Under the pieces are notes generated by a model. The model searched no databases. It worked only from the letters and a program-made list of their open reading frames with translations, and was not told where the DNA came from. This document shows positions 10,360 through 20,919 of a stretch of 64,000 nucleotides of DNA, one piece after another. Positions within the stretch are counted from its first letter, which is position 1; the number at the start of each line of letters is the position of its first letter. The translations under genes and the position numbers were made by a program. This stretch comes from Turnera subulata. Taxonomy: Eukaryota > Streptophyta > Magnoliopsida > Malpighiales > Passifloraceae. The stretch spans positions 1 to 64,000 of the forward strand of contig JAKUCV010001122.1 in NCBI GenBank assembly GCA_028386065.3, read 5' to 3'.

Positions 10360-12636
10360 TGTCACGACCCAAAATTAGGTCCATGACCGGCATCTAGTCC
10401 TAGTAGGAAACATATGTCTACCCAAGACAAGACAAGCCTCAGACAAATAATATAAATATAGTCTCCAAAATAAAATACTCCCATAAATCGAATAATCCAA
10501 CGAGTCATATGATAAACATAAATTCCAAACTCAAAGACCAATCAAAATCCTTAATATAATCCAAATCATGAAAATTCCCAAAAAAACTAGAGTAACAGTG
10601 GAGCTCTAACAATCCAAAAGTCTGCTACGCATACCAAGACAACTCGCCAATCACGAACTACGTCTCAAGCCTACTAATCACCTGAAAATATTTTTAAAAT
10701 GGGGGTGAGTCCTTCCATAACTCAATGGGCATAGTACAAGGTAAAAAAAACAATTTAAAATCATAGAGGTCAAAACGTATGCATACTTCATAATCAAAAT
10801 AGAATAAGCTTACTTGTCAAATGATCAAAGGTACACAAAATCAGCGAGCCTTGAATTTAAATAATAAATACTCAAAATACTCAAAATAACGAAAGCCTTG
10901 AATTAAGATGTCAGAACCGGATAAGAAATAGAGAAGAGCAAAGCACGCCCCGTCGAGCAGGTCCGACAACGGCCCCCTGTCGGCTGGAGGAACAAAAGGA
11001 TCCATAGGGAAATCATAGATTCCCATCAAACAGATAGAGGTTAAAAACCTCATCAAACCAATCAATGTGCACAAAGTCTGACAGCACCCTTGCCAGATAG
11101 GGACGTCTGACATCTAATTCTAAGCAAAAACAAATTCAAATAAATTCTTCAAAAGTATCAAATCCAAAGATATTTCTCATCCAAATAAGCAGGTAGTGTA
11201 TATAGGCAAAATAGAGCGAATAGTATTTATAAGAAGAATAGGTACTGTACAAACAAAACTATATAGTAAAAGATACATAGGCCTTTCTTTGAAATCTCAA
11301 AATCCTTGTTCGGTAAAATCAAGGTTGAAGGAATAGTAATAGTTTTTAAAGTAAATCAATTTGAAGTAAACATTAGCTTATCAAAACCTTTTTGGTCAAA
11401 ACAATATAATTTAAAAGAGTTGGACAAAAGGTAGTTATAAATACGAAAGTAATTATATGAGAAAATAATGTTAAAACATAGCTTTACTAAGAAAATAGGA
11501 AGTATAATAATAATATAACCCACCTCAAAAGCCAATCCAAATTACCAATCCCAAATACTTAAGTTTCAGCTTGAGTCTAGATCCCCGCAGCACCTAATTC
11601 ACAAGAGAAACATAGCCACTAAGTCCAAAGAGTATTTAACAATCTACCGAACAAGCTACAAAACTGACCAGCCTCTAATCTCTGCCAAATAAATCCCAAT
11701 TAATTCTGAATCTGAAAATATCATCAACACAGAACTTAAAGTAGACATTCTAAGCTTTCCAACCATATAAAACTCACTGTCATAGAATCTAGGAATAATT
11801 AATTATGAATTCTCTAACATAGCCCAGAAAAACTGTAATTTCCTGCACAACTGTCCACTTGTGCGATTTTTAATAAATTCCACAAAACTAATTTTCTAAT
11901 GAAACAATTGAAACCGTTTCCTATGTGTGTCTATTTTATAGGATAAAAATTTGAAACCCTAATTCAAAGCCAAACCTTGACATAAATAAGGAAGTCCAAG
12001 GGCTGCCAGAAACTAAAGTTGTAAAAGAAGTTTGTTATTCATACTAAGATGAATACACATGATTATTCTAACTAATCATCCTAAAAGAGAGTGAGGTAGA
12101 TTTTTATTTGAATAAAATCTCAAGCCTTAATCGAAATTGGTTTAGCAAGGCCAAGAAATTTAAATATGAATCACAAAGCATATAAAAGATTGTGCTAAAT
12201 AAAACTTATGCAACGATATCATTGACGGACAAAATCCAAGTGCAGTAAAGTGAGGCCAGAGACGATTGTGGCAGAAAGTGAGAGCAAAATATTTTTTTTT
12301 CTTTCTTGACAGGTGCAGCAACATAAATAAAACCAATAGGGTTTTGGTGTTGTGAAAAAGTAGTTTATATACCACTACGTTTCGGGCTTTAAGGACAAAT
12401 CACAATATATATAAAATATATTTCAACCGACGTGAGAGGAAAAGCATTATAGGCATACATATATTTATATTATTACCATTTGGACTGAAGACTTATGTGG
12501 GCATTTAATAATATGGGCTTAAGGAAAAAAATTGTATTTAACCCACGTATAATGCATGTGGGTTTGGAATTACTATTCAGCCAAAATATGTATATTTATA
12601 TTACTATTATTCTTTTTTTTTTTACCGGGTATTACA
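10360..12636 (-). repeat. 5' LTR (2277 bp) of the giant-LTR element
   Basis: Near-identical partner of 7784-10050. It is the upstream LTR in the element's own (minus) direction because the primer-binding site lies immediately to its left. Confidence 0.9.
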
Positions 12637-12849
12637 ATACAAAATATGAAACTAAAAATCGCCAAATATGCTCCAAAAGGCTCCAAAAAGCTCCAAAATG
12701 CACCTGAACGCATCAAAGGGTAAGGAAAGATGGATTTCACGGTAAAAGAAGTGATTTAACGTCTAAATGCATGAATTTATGATAAATGCAAGGCCAAAAG
12801 ACGACAGTGTATGCTGTAAATATACGTAAATTTCATGCTTATCACCTTC

Positions 12850-13251
12850 GTGTGAAATTTGCAATGTGGTATATGTGTGTTGTATATTGTTATCTTGGGA
12901 TTCGAATTTGTGCATACACGGGATCTTGAGGAAAGAGGAAAGAGGAGTAGTCATCCATGGCAATTAAGGGAGGGGAACATTCCATATCTTCGAGTAGTGA
13001 TCCACCAAAGTTCAGAGGAGATTCATTTTGATGATTCGAGTAGATGCTCAATTACCCTTTGAATTTAAAGAGTTAGGACTGCATAACACATGTCATTTTG
13101 CATTGAGTTTTAAAAAAATGTAGTGTGCCGAGTCGGGAGTCAATCCATGTTCTAACCATTTCATCTGAACCATTTGTTACCAACCCTCTTTTGAACCTAC
13201 CTAAACAAGGCACTGAGACCCATTTCTTTATCATATCAGTTAGGGGGAACC
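12850..13251 (+). other. 5' leader of copy 1, resumed
   Basis: Continuation of the Tat-like leader after the insertion. It matches the copy 3 sequence between the primer site and its sense ORF, including the block near 'cgaatttgtgcatacacggg'. No coding sequence is evident. Confidence 0.6.
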
Positions 13252-13833
13252 ATGAGCAATGAGCACGCTAACCAATTGAAGGGTGCTGCTGACGTGAGAA
13301 TGAACTTGGAGGGGAAGCCAACGGAGGATGATTTTCCAATTTATGAAGACCGGAGTCTCCAACAAGAGAAAGAGGTGCAATCAAAATTCCGAACTTTGAG
13401 GGGCCAATTAGAGGAAATGATCCTCCGTGGGGTCTTACTCGGCCAACCATTTGCCCAAGTAGCCATGAAGCAGTTCCGGGATGCCGTGGGACAATATGCA
13501 CTTGTTGAAGAAATGATGAGGGGCATACAACTCCGGAATGCCGCACTCACTCGGGAAAGCATCAAGGCTAAAGAAAGTCTCTGGGAATGCATCCAGGAGT
13601 TGAGGGAAAGTAAGTGGGATGATTGTGGTGATGCCTAAAAATCTGAGGAATATTCAAAATTGCATGACGGCATGATGACCAACGAGGAAGGTGAAGACAG
13701 TCCAGGAGTGGGAGACGAGACAATGACGATTGAAGTCCAACTTGATGACCCGAAGGAAACCGTCACTATGGTCCCACGAAGAAAGCTTGTGTACCCGGAC
13801 AAGATTGAATGGGTGATGGAGGAGGACGTTTAG
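13252..13833 (+). pseudogene. Sense ORF1 of copy 1 (MSNEH family), one in-frame stop
   Basis: The first ORF after the leader in the element's sense strand. It starts MSNEHAN and contains a conserved central block 'ILRGVLLGQPFAQVAMKQF' followed by a charged, probably helical segment. The frame hits TAA at 13636-13638 but resumes in frame to TAG at 13831-13833, ending with the family block 'DDPKETVTMVPRRKLVYPD' and a short acidic tail. Copy 2 lacks this stop, so it is a lesion of this copy. I do not recognise the protein. Its place after the primer site could suggest a Gag-like or RNA-binding role, but no zinc knuckle or known Gag motif is visible. Confidence 0.65.
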
Positions 13834-15109
13834 AACAACTAATGGGGGGATGAGAAGTCTTAGGGGCTGCAAAATATCGAGTCTGCTTTCTTTATGTTCT
13901 CAAAATAAAAGGGGGATGGAGCCTATCCATGTTAGCTTCACCTCGAAGAGTCAATGTTGTTTGTCTTTTATTAGTGTCTTTTGCTTAACACATATGTAAT
14001 GGATGTTCTTACCCCCCTCATTTATGAAGTTGATGTCTTAAAACTTATCAGAATTTATCAATTTAGATTGGGAACCATAGAATGAACTACGGAGACCTGA
14101 CCCAGTAAATCAAATCTCTTTCGAATTAATTGCTTTTTTTTTTCTTGAAGTAATAGGCTTGGCTTGTGAGGTCTTTTCTCCCAAAAAAAAAAGAAAACAA
14201 GAAAAAAGGGAAAAGGAAAAGAAAAAAGAAAAGGAAAAGAAAAAAAAGGAAAAAAGGAAGAAAGGGGAAACGGGGATATGCACCCACAACCAATGTGCCA
14301 TTTAAAACTTATCGAGAAAAGCACTTCCATGTGATCTATGATGAGCAATATTTTCTACTAGTACGTAGGTAACTCTAGTAAAGAGCCCGATCTGAATAAA
14401 GTTTGGTTCCTAAGCTAAGCTGATAGAAGATAATAAGGTTTGGGTATGGATTACACCTATTGAAGAGATCTCCTCCAATGCTCAAGAGTAGTGTCCTCAG
14501 TTATGTTGTTAAGTCGAATTAAAATCAAAATCGAACCATCACCGGGAAAGTGTCACCACGGAATGAAGAGACTTGAAACTCGCCATCACCTGGGTAAGTT
14601 TTGACCGCCATCCTTAGAGGTAGAAAGTAAAAGAAAATGGAGAAAGAGAGGGGGATTAGTCCGCTAGATTGAAAACCCGAAAGGGTGATCTAGGAAAAAG
14701 TTAGAACATGCCTGCTAGGTTGAAAATCCGAAAGGGCGGCCTAGGAAAAAGTTAAGACCAAAAGATGTTTGGGGATACTTGGGGCATGCTCACGTTCATG
14801 GAAATCTTTGCTTGAAATAATTCTCATTGATAAACCCAACAAAGAGGTGTAGGTGTCTTGTGTGACCTTGTGCAAATCTTGCGAACCTAACACCTGAGTT
14901 GTCCTAGTACCCATGGCACACGATTCGGCAGTCTTTTAAATTGCATACATAGCTGCATTTCGAAAGTAGGAGAAACAAACATGCATTCACAAAGAGTAAT
15001 CCCATCCAGATACTTGAGTGTAGAACTTAAGACACGTGTGCAAGCATACAAAAGAAAGGATAGTCCATCAAAGTACAAGCGTCTAGATGATAGGGCATAC
15101 ATGCATCAA
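13834..15109. other. Convergent non-coding zone of copy 1
   Basis: This lies between the 3' end of the sense ORF and the 3' end of the antisense PMD gene. It holds an A-rich tract (14188-14270), the word 'agtacgtaggtaactct' (also present in copies 2 and 3), and a doubled 51-bp repeat at 14661-14757. No coding sequence is supported. Confidence 0.6.
14661..14757. repeat. Doubled 51-bp repeat between convergent genes
   Basis: Two units containing 'GCTAGRTTGAAAAYCCG' followed by an 'AAGGG...CTAGG' block lie in tandem. The same pair occurs in copy 2 (21670-21770) and, reversed, in copy 3 (37868-37962), always just beyond the PMD stop codon. Confidence 0.75.
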
Positions 15110-16793
15110 TCAAGACCGTCTCTTCTTACTCCGGGTTTGGCGAACCGGCCTAGTATGCTCCTGTGTGGTATCCTCGGAATCACCCGAGGAAGGATCAGTA
15201 GGATGAGGAATTAGCCGAGGGGCAAAAGGCGGTACCGATGGCCCAGGAGGACGGGGATCTCTGGACGACAGCACGGGATGAGCACATCCCCCCTCTCACA
15301 CACAGGAAGTCAACTCCCGTACCCGGATGGCCTGGGCCGTCAGGGTAGCCTTGGCCCGTCCAAGCAGTGTCCAAAGTCGGGAGATCTCAGCGGCCAGAAC
15401 CTATCCATACAGAGAAAATCAGTCAAGCTACAATAGAAGGGAAGAAAAGAGGCACTCGGGAAGCAATGATCAAGATGATACCGTAGTAATGTCGACCGGA
15501 AACAGAGGAAAATTGGGAGGAAGGTCTTCGGAAAAGGGTACCCGACAGCACCTATATGAGTCATCAAAGGTCTCATAGTCGGCCTCGCATGCTGGGAGAA
15601 CAGGACCAGATGTTGAAGAAGATGCCCTGGAGCCTCTCCTCCTCCGGGAGGCGGAGCTCTAACGAAAAGGACCAGTACTGGCCACCGACCCACCTGCCTC
15701 TAGGGTAGTCAAGGAAGGCATTAGAAATTCACTGACAAAGGACGATTAGTCACCTGGTAAGGCCAAGTCATCAGCATGTCAATCCAAATGATCGCCTTTA
15801 GGGGCCTCACCCTGCTCATTGATGTCCCGTATGGAGATTAGAGGGTCGCGTGGTATGCATGGGAGCTCAATGGTCTGCGCACATACACGATCGCCGAGGA
15901 ACCGCACCCTCATATCAGGGTACCCTATCAAGCATTGACAGTGATCCATCACTAGAATCATGGAGTCAATCTTCTCCAATATGTCCTGGTAAGCCGTGAA
16001 AGGAGAAAACTGGATCTGCCTACAAGTGTTCAGTAAGACAATGCTACAAAAAGGGTTTTTCGGGAAACAAGAGATGAGGGAGAAAAGGTACCTTGCCCGA
16101 CATGGCAACCTGATCTATGTAGTGACAGGCCCGAACTCGGTCGTGGCCATTACTCCTAGTCCCACGGCTCTGGGAGCCCCAACGGAGAGAAACCGGCCAT
16201 GACTTCTCTTCAGGTGGCAGTTTCGGGGCAGATAATCCAAGGTACTCTTGACCCCACACCTACCAAGGTTACCCGAGTAAATAAGGAGATGAAGAGGCAA
16301 ACAGATATGATAAAAGAGACAAAGGCAAAAATACATACTTCCCCAATCCAAGCTGAACTACAGAAGCGCTTGGCAGCAACCCGAGAAAAATTGCACATCG
16401 CCCGGTAAGCGTTCGCGAAACCCGCTGAAGCCCAATCAATCCGCGGTCCGTCTAGGTGGACAAGCCACACCAATAAATTGTATCGAACCCGATCACTACC
16501 GGAAGCAAAGAGGGACCTACTCAAGCTCACCAATATCAATCCCCGAGCTCTCTGCTCCGCTTTCCCAGGATACTGAGGATCCAACAAGGCATTCTACAGC
16601 CACGTAGGAGACCCCTCACATGTGCGGATCCAGTCAGGGACAAGTCCCACTAGCTCCTGAAAACAATCAATGCCTAACTGCTGGTCAAAAACGACCGGGT
16701 CGCCTTGGAACAATAACCCAGTGATGTTTGTAAAATCTGAAGGAGTCATGGTCTTCTCACTACAAGCAAAGTGGAAGGTATTGGTGGTATCTG
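15110..16793 (-). pseudogene. Antisense plant-mobile-domain gene of copy 1, decayed and 5'-truncated
   Basis: Minus-strand relative of the gene at 35076-37571. Recognisable parts are the PMD core 'DTTNTFHFACSEKTMTPSDF' (16740-16800), 'YPGKAEQRARGLI' (to about 16590), a block around 'RWGSQSRG' in exon 3 (16115-16259), and the C-terminal basic tail ending at TCA 15110-15112. A TAG replaces the Gln codon after 'SPTWL' (16594-16596). Exon 1 and the start of exon 2 are missing: similarity stops abruptly near 16793. The product would be an aminotransferase-like plant mobile domain protein, a family found in transposons and some host genes. Confidence 0.75.
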
Positions 16794-17330
16794 ATGCACA
16801 TGAAATATGAATAGTTTTAGGCATGATTTTAGATATATTTTCTCTCGATTTATCATGACTATATGCCTTACTTTGTATTATTTCATCATATTTCCTTAAA
16901 TCCCATCCCTTACTGTATGATTAGTGATTCCAGGTGCATTTTAAAGAATTTTGGAGATTTTATTGGAGAATTCGATGAAACAGCCTCTGGCACAGCATAA
17001 GCCTGTTTGACAGCCTATTTGGTCCGAATTTTTCAGAATTTATTGGAGATTTCAGTGCAAGACCGCCGGAAGGCTGCGGTCATCCGCTCACATGGCCGCC
17101 GGGTCGATAGTTCTGGATTGCCTGGAAAATTCCGAAATTGGGGGAAGAGAGAGAAAAACTAGGGGAGAGAAATTAAAAGAAAAGAGAGAAGAAAAGGGAG
17201 AAGGTATACCCGGTTACTAGGATCAAACTATTCACTGAGACAAGGGGCATCTATTGACGTTTACTTGCATTTGTAATAGAAAATGTTTCATGCACGCATA
17301 ACTTACCATGCTTTTATGCATACCAGGGGC
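16794..17330. other. Unassigned segment replacing the 5' end of the PMD gene
   Basis: Similarity to copies 2 and 3 ends at about 16793. The segment has no clear coding sequence. It includes a GACCGCC/GGCCGCC palindrome cluster at 17063-17105 and a purine-rich stretch at 17140-17200. It could be a diverged promoter of the antisense gene brought close by deletion of exon 1 and intron 1, or foreign sequence. Confidence 0.4.
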
Positions 17331-18159
17331 ACGACACCATCATTTATGATTCTCAAGGGTACAACAAACCCCTTTTACACTTAATGATAGGTTGAAACAC
17401 CTGAGGGAGACCGATACTAAACCCGTCTCTAAAATCTTGACGAGATGTTAGGGGCATCACACCCCCCATTTTTTGTTTGTATGTCTCAAGGGGCACGATA
17501 CACCCAACTTCCTTCAAAAACACTAGAGAACCCGAAAGCACATGAGACATAGATAACCTACCAGGGAGTCCAGAAAGACGGCATAAGGGCATGTGACCCA
17601 GACCAGTAAAACAATGAGAGAACTTAAGATACCCAGAGGTGAGGTAACCGAACCAGTAAGACATGAGGGTAGACTATAAGCCAGGTCCCAGCTCCCGTAA
17701 ACCGTGAGATGAGGGTAAGCCCTAACAAAAACCAAAAGTAAGCAAACCAGAAGTCGGGACCTAATTCCCTCGAACCAAGAAATGAGCAAGCCAGTCAACC
17801 CAGTCGGAAGCCGAAGACCTAGTCTTTGCAAATCAGAGAGATGAGGAAAGTCAGTAAACCAAGAGTCTAGCCCTCGCAAACCATGGGAATGGATGGCCTT
17901 GAAACATATAAGCCAGAAGTAGGGGACCTAGTTCTCGCAACCCGTGGGATGAGAAGATTCCCAAGCCACGAAGTGGAACTTTCCCGATGAGAGATGTAGG
18001 GGCTTGTGATGCCCAAGGCATAGACAGCACAATCGCGAAGCGACATCTTAGACGACGGTAGGGGCACGAGATGCCTAGAGACTAGATAGCCAAGCCGTGA
18101 GACGACATTAATGATTAAAATCAGATGGCGAAGCCATTCGGAATGAGATGATTCCCAGG
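17331..18159. other. 3' untranslated region of copy 1, first part
   Basis: Non-coding, with recurring 'ggggcacgac' and 'ccctcgcaaaccatgggat' type phrases similar to copy 2 at 25040-25640. Long minus-strand frames here are by-products of the repeats. Confidence 0.5.
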
Positions 18160-19030
18160 ACTTAGGATGAGAAGATTCCGAAGTTAAAACCCAGCTGACA
18201 AGGATGGGAGTATTCCTTGTTGATAGATGCGATGATTCTATCACCTTTGGATGAGATGATTCCCACGTCGAAACCCAGCTGACAAGGATGGGAGTATTCC
18301 TTGTTGATAGATGAGATGATTTTATCACCTCGGGAAGGGGTGATTCCCGAGACTTGGAATGAGAAGATTCCCAAGTCGAAACCCAGCTGACAAGGATGGG
18401 AGTATTCCTTGTTGACAACCTGATTCTATCACCTCGGGATGAGAAGATTCCTGAGACTTGGGATGAGATGATTCCCAAGTCAAAACCCAACTAGCAAGAA
18501 TGGGAGTATTCCTTGTTGATAGTGAGATGATTCTATCGCCTCGGGATGAGATGATTCTCGAGACTTGGGAAGAGATGATTTCCAAGTGGAAACCCAGCTG
18601 ACAAGGATGGGAGTATTCCTTGTTGATAGATGAGATGATTCTATCACCTCGGGATGAGATGATTCCCGAGACTTGGGATGAGATGATTCCCAAGTCAAAA
18701 CCCAACTGACAAGGATAGGAGTATTCCTTGTTGATAGATGAGATGATTCTATCGCCACGGGATGAGATGATTCCCAAGACTTAGGATGAGATGATTCCCA
18801 AGTCGAAACCCAGCTGACAAGGATGGGAGTATTCCTTTTTGACAACGTAATTCTATCACCTCGGGATGAGATGATTCCCGAGACTTGGGATGAGATGATT
18901 CCCAAGTCGAAACCCAGCAGACAAGGATGGGAGTATTCCTTGTCGACCACCCGATAAATGAGATGATTCTATCACCTCGGGATGAGATGATTCCCGAGAG
19001 CTGGGATGAGATGATTCCCAGAATTCGAGG
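18160..19030. repeat. About 108-bp tandem array, eight copies, with a 17-bp subrepeat
   Basis: The block 'AACCCAGCTGACAAGG' recurs near 18187, 18271, 18379, 18483, 18590, 18698, 18806 and 18911, mostly 104-108 bp apart with one shorter unit. Inside each unit GGGATGAGATGATTCCC (17 bp) is repeated several times. It lies just upstream of the 3' LTR. Confidence 0.85.
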
Positions 19031-19188
19031 GCCCGTCCCTCAAAACTTCAGGATGAGATGATTCTTTTAGAGGAGCATGGGATGCTCCAGAACTTGACAC
19101 ACACCACACATTCATCATTCAAATTTGGTGGTTCCTGTCTTATGTTGTTTCATCCTTTTTTCCAAAGGACTCATCAACGAGAGGCTTC

Positions 19189-20674
19189 TGTGAACACCCA
19201 AATTTGACCCACGAATGTTTATCTAAAAATTAGATTCCAAACATGCTTAACTTGAGCTTAGTGAGATGATTTGATTTTAAGTCAATGAATGATAAGAATT
19301 TAATTTAGTAGAATTAAGGTACATTTCATTGCTTGGGCTCTTTTAGCTGTTTTTAATCCAATTATATGATGATTCCTTTTTTGGGTTAGGAATTGGTTTA
19401 AGGGTCCAAGTAAATGGATTCTTCAGAGTTTACCCAGCCCATTAACACATTTCTTGCAGGCTAATTTTAGCTCTGATTTTCGTGGAAAATCAGAGTTAAA
19501 TCAACATTTATATAGAAATGTTGTTTTTGGCATGATTTAGTATGAAATAGGCATTAATGTGTACTTAATCTGTTATGGAATGATTTAGGGGGAGTGATAA
19601 TCAAGTAATAGAGTGATTCTGGGCCGATGGGGGGTTAATTACGCGGTAGGATCAAATCGGGGCTGAATTAGGGGGATTTGGGGTCCGAAAATGGAAAGAA
19701 CGGGTGACACGAGGGGCAACCGGCGGTCCTCTCGTGACGACCGCCAGGTGCTGGCGGGCATCCACTCAAGATAGCCGGCACTGGCGGTCAAGCAGTGGAT
19801 GACCGCCGCTACCGGCGGTCATGTTCTCCCAGATTCGCCCAAATCTCCGATTTTGTTTCTAATTTCGATGCTACACGGTTTTGGACCAGATTTTCGGGCA
19901 TAATCTTCACCATTAAGCAGGTCCACGCCCTTAGGCTTCCCAAAGCAATATAAATAGGACCCCTCACACACTTTTCTCACATACACACCCATAAGCCTTG
20001 AGTGCTTGGGAAACTCTATTTCTCCAAGCCTAGAAATACATTCTTTAGGCAGAAACTCTGGAAGATTTTCGAGGGAGGCATTAGCAGTGGTCTAGCAAGA
20101 AGAGGTCAAGGAGAGGATCAACCATAGAGCTTAGAAACAACAAGAAGGTGGGTGTAGAACTCAACCCATTGTAAGGAGCTAGAGGAGGGCTGCAAGAGGT
20201 AACACTAAACTCTCTTTTTTTATTGACCTTTGTTGATTATGTGTTGATACTTTTGATGATGTAAGTGGCCGATTTGTGCCATGTTTAGAACTACGTGGCT
20301 TTGACCCCGATCACTCGGGTACGTAGGTAATCTTGGTCTTACAATGGGATGCAAGCCAAATCTTCTTCTTCTCCCCTTCTCTTTATTTTCCGCACATGCA
20401 CACTTGCACCAGGCACACTTGCATTTTATAATTGCATATAGTCTCGACCCAACACGGATGGGTGCCTAACACCTTCCCATCTGTGACGAAGCCCCGATCC
20501 CATAGCTTTGGTTCGCCATGACCATGTAGCCTAAAGGAATCATATTAAGGTTTTTCCCAAGTTTTGTCCTTAATAAAACTTGGGTGGCGACTCCAATGTT
20601 ATGGGATTGACCCGAGGAAGAAGGTGAAAGGAAAAGGTGAATAGGCCCAAGTGATTTTGGATCGGATATTCACA
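19189..20674 (+). repeat. 3' LTR of copy 1 (1486 bp), promoter intact
   Basis: Starts TGTGAACACCC and ends GGATATTCACA. It is preceded by a purine tract (ACGAGAGGCTTC) matching the pre-LTR tract of copy 3. It keeps the U3 hairpin (19468-19498), a GACCGCC palindrome cluster (about 19730-19825) and a TATA box (19949-19956). No primer-binding site follows it. The right flank passes directly into the middle of copy 2 ORF1. Confidence 0.85.
19949..19956 (+). promoter_or_regulatory. TATA box of the Tat-like LTR
   Basis: TATAAATA lies about 125 bp downstream of the GACCGCC cluster. It is conserved as TATAAATA at 57845-57852 and 47078-47085, and reversed at 32587-32594. Confidence 0.65.
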
Positions 20675-20676
20675 GC

Positions 20677-20919
20677 ATTAAGGAGCTAAGGGAAAGCAAG
20701 TGGGATGATTGGGATGATATTTTGAGATCCGAGGAATGCTCAAAGTCGCAAGATGGCATGATGACCGATAAGGGAGATGAAAACATTCAAGGAGTTGAAG
20801 ATGAAATAGTGAAGGTCGAAGTCCAACATGATGACCCGAAGGAAACTATCACTATAATCCCATGGAGAAAGCTTGTGTACTCAGACAAGACTAAATGGGT
20901 GATGGGGAAGGATGCTTAG
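20677..20919 (+). pseudogene. Sense ORF1 fragment of copy 2
   Basis: In-frame C-terminal part of the MSNEH-family ORF: 'IKELRESKWDDWDD' through 'DDPKETITIIPWRKLVYSD' to the stop at 20917-20919. The N-terminal two thirds are absent because the LTR end at 20674 abuts the coding sequence. Unlike copy 1 it has no internal stop at the equivalent position, so the full family protein is about 190 residues. Confidence 0.65.

Larger units (their letters stand above)
7784..12636 (-). mobile_element. Non-autonomous LTR element with 2.27-kb LTRs and a 309-bp interior
   Basis: Two nearly identical long repeats, 7784-10050 and 10360-12636, begin TGTCACGACCC and end GGGTATTACA. They flank an interior of only 309 bp, and the target duplication ATACA lies at 7779-7783 and 12637-12641. 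Read on the minus strand, the right LTR is followed by TGGTAGCGGAGC, the same primer site as the Tekay element here, and a purine tract (AACAGGGGAAGAA) precedes the left LTR. The element encodes nothing recognisable and must have used proteins from a relative. The close LTR match indicates recent insertion. Confidence 0.9.
7058..12844 (-). mobile_element. Athila-like solo LTR, split by a later insertion
   Basis: The left part (7058-7783) and right part (12637-12844) together resemble the LTRs at 47953-49258 and 54653-55944: the start TGTTCG, the 'gttgct...gtaaacaagg' block, 'gtagctacatcccataaacctag', and the end 'catgctTATCA'. The 5-bp duplication CCTTC flanks the whole unit (7053-7057 and 12845-12849). 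A single LTR between matching duplications is a solo LTR, the product of recombination between the two LTRs of a full element. Confidence 0.8.
5457..20674 (+). mobile_element. Tat-like non-autonomous element, copy 1
   Basis: Plus-strand element: 5' LTR 5457-6694, primer-binding site 6697-6713, sense ORF 13252-13833, convergent non-coding zone, antisense PMD gene 15110-16793, a 108-bp tandem array, a purine-rich tract before 19189, and 3' LTR 19189-20674. A foreign insertion occupies 7058-12849. No gag or pol is recognisable. The outer flanks, GTTAG on the left and GCATT on the right, do not match, so one end has been rearranged. Confidence 0.75.

Noticed and set aside
13268..13592. Minus-strand frames opposite ORF1 of copy 1
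   Set aside because: Shadows of the sense ORF and not conserved in copies 2 and 3.
14166..14372. Lysine-rich plus-strand frame and its Phe/Ser-rich complement
   Set aside because: Product of an A-rich low-complexity tract in a non-coding zone.
15327..15578. Plus-strand frame over the PMD C-terminal exon of copy 1
   Set aside because: Antisense shadow of the conserved exon 5. The matching frame at 22210 in copy 2 is likewise a shadow.
17867..18950. Several overlapping minus-strand frames of 150-207 codons
   Set aside because: They are translations of the 108-bp tandem array in different frames (repeating 'PILVSWVSTWESSH' type blocks), with no independent coding evidence.
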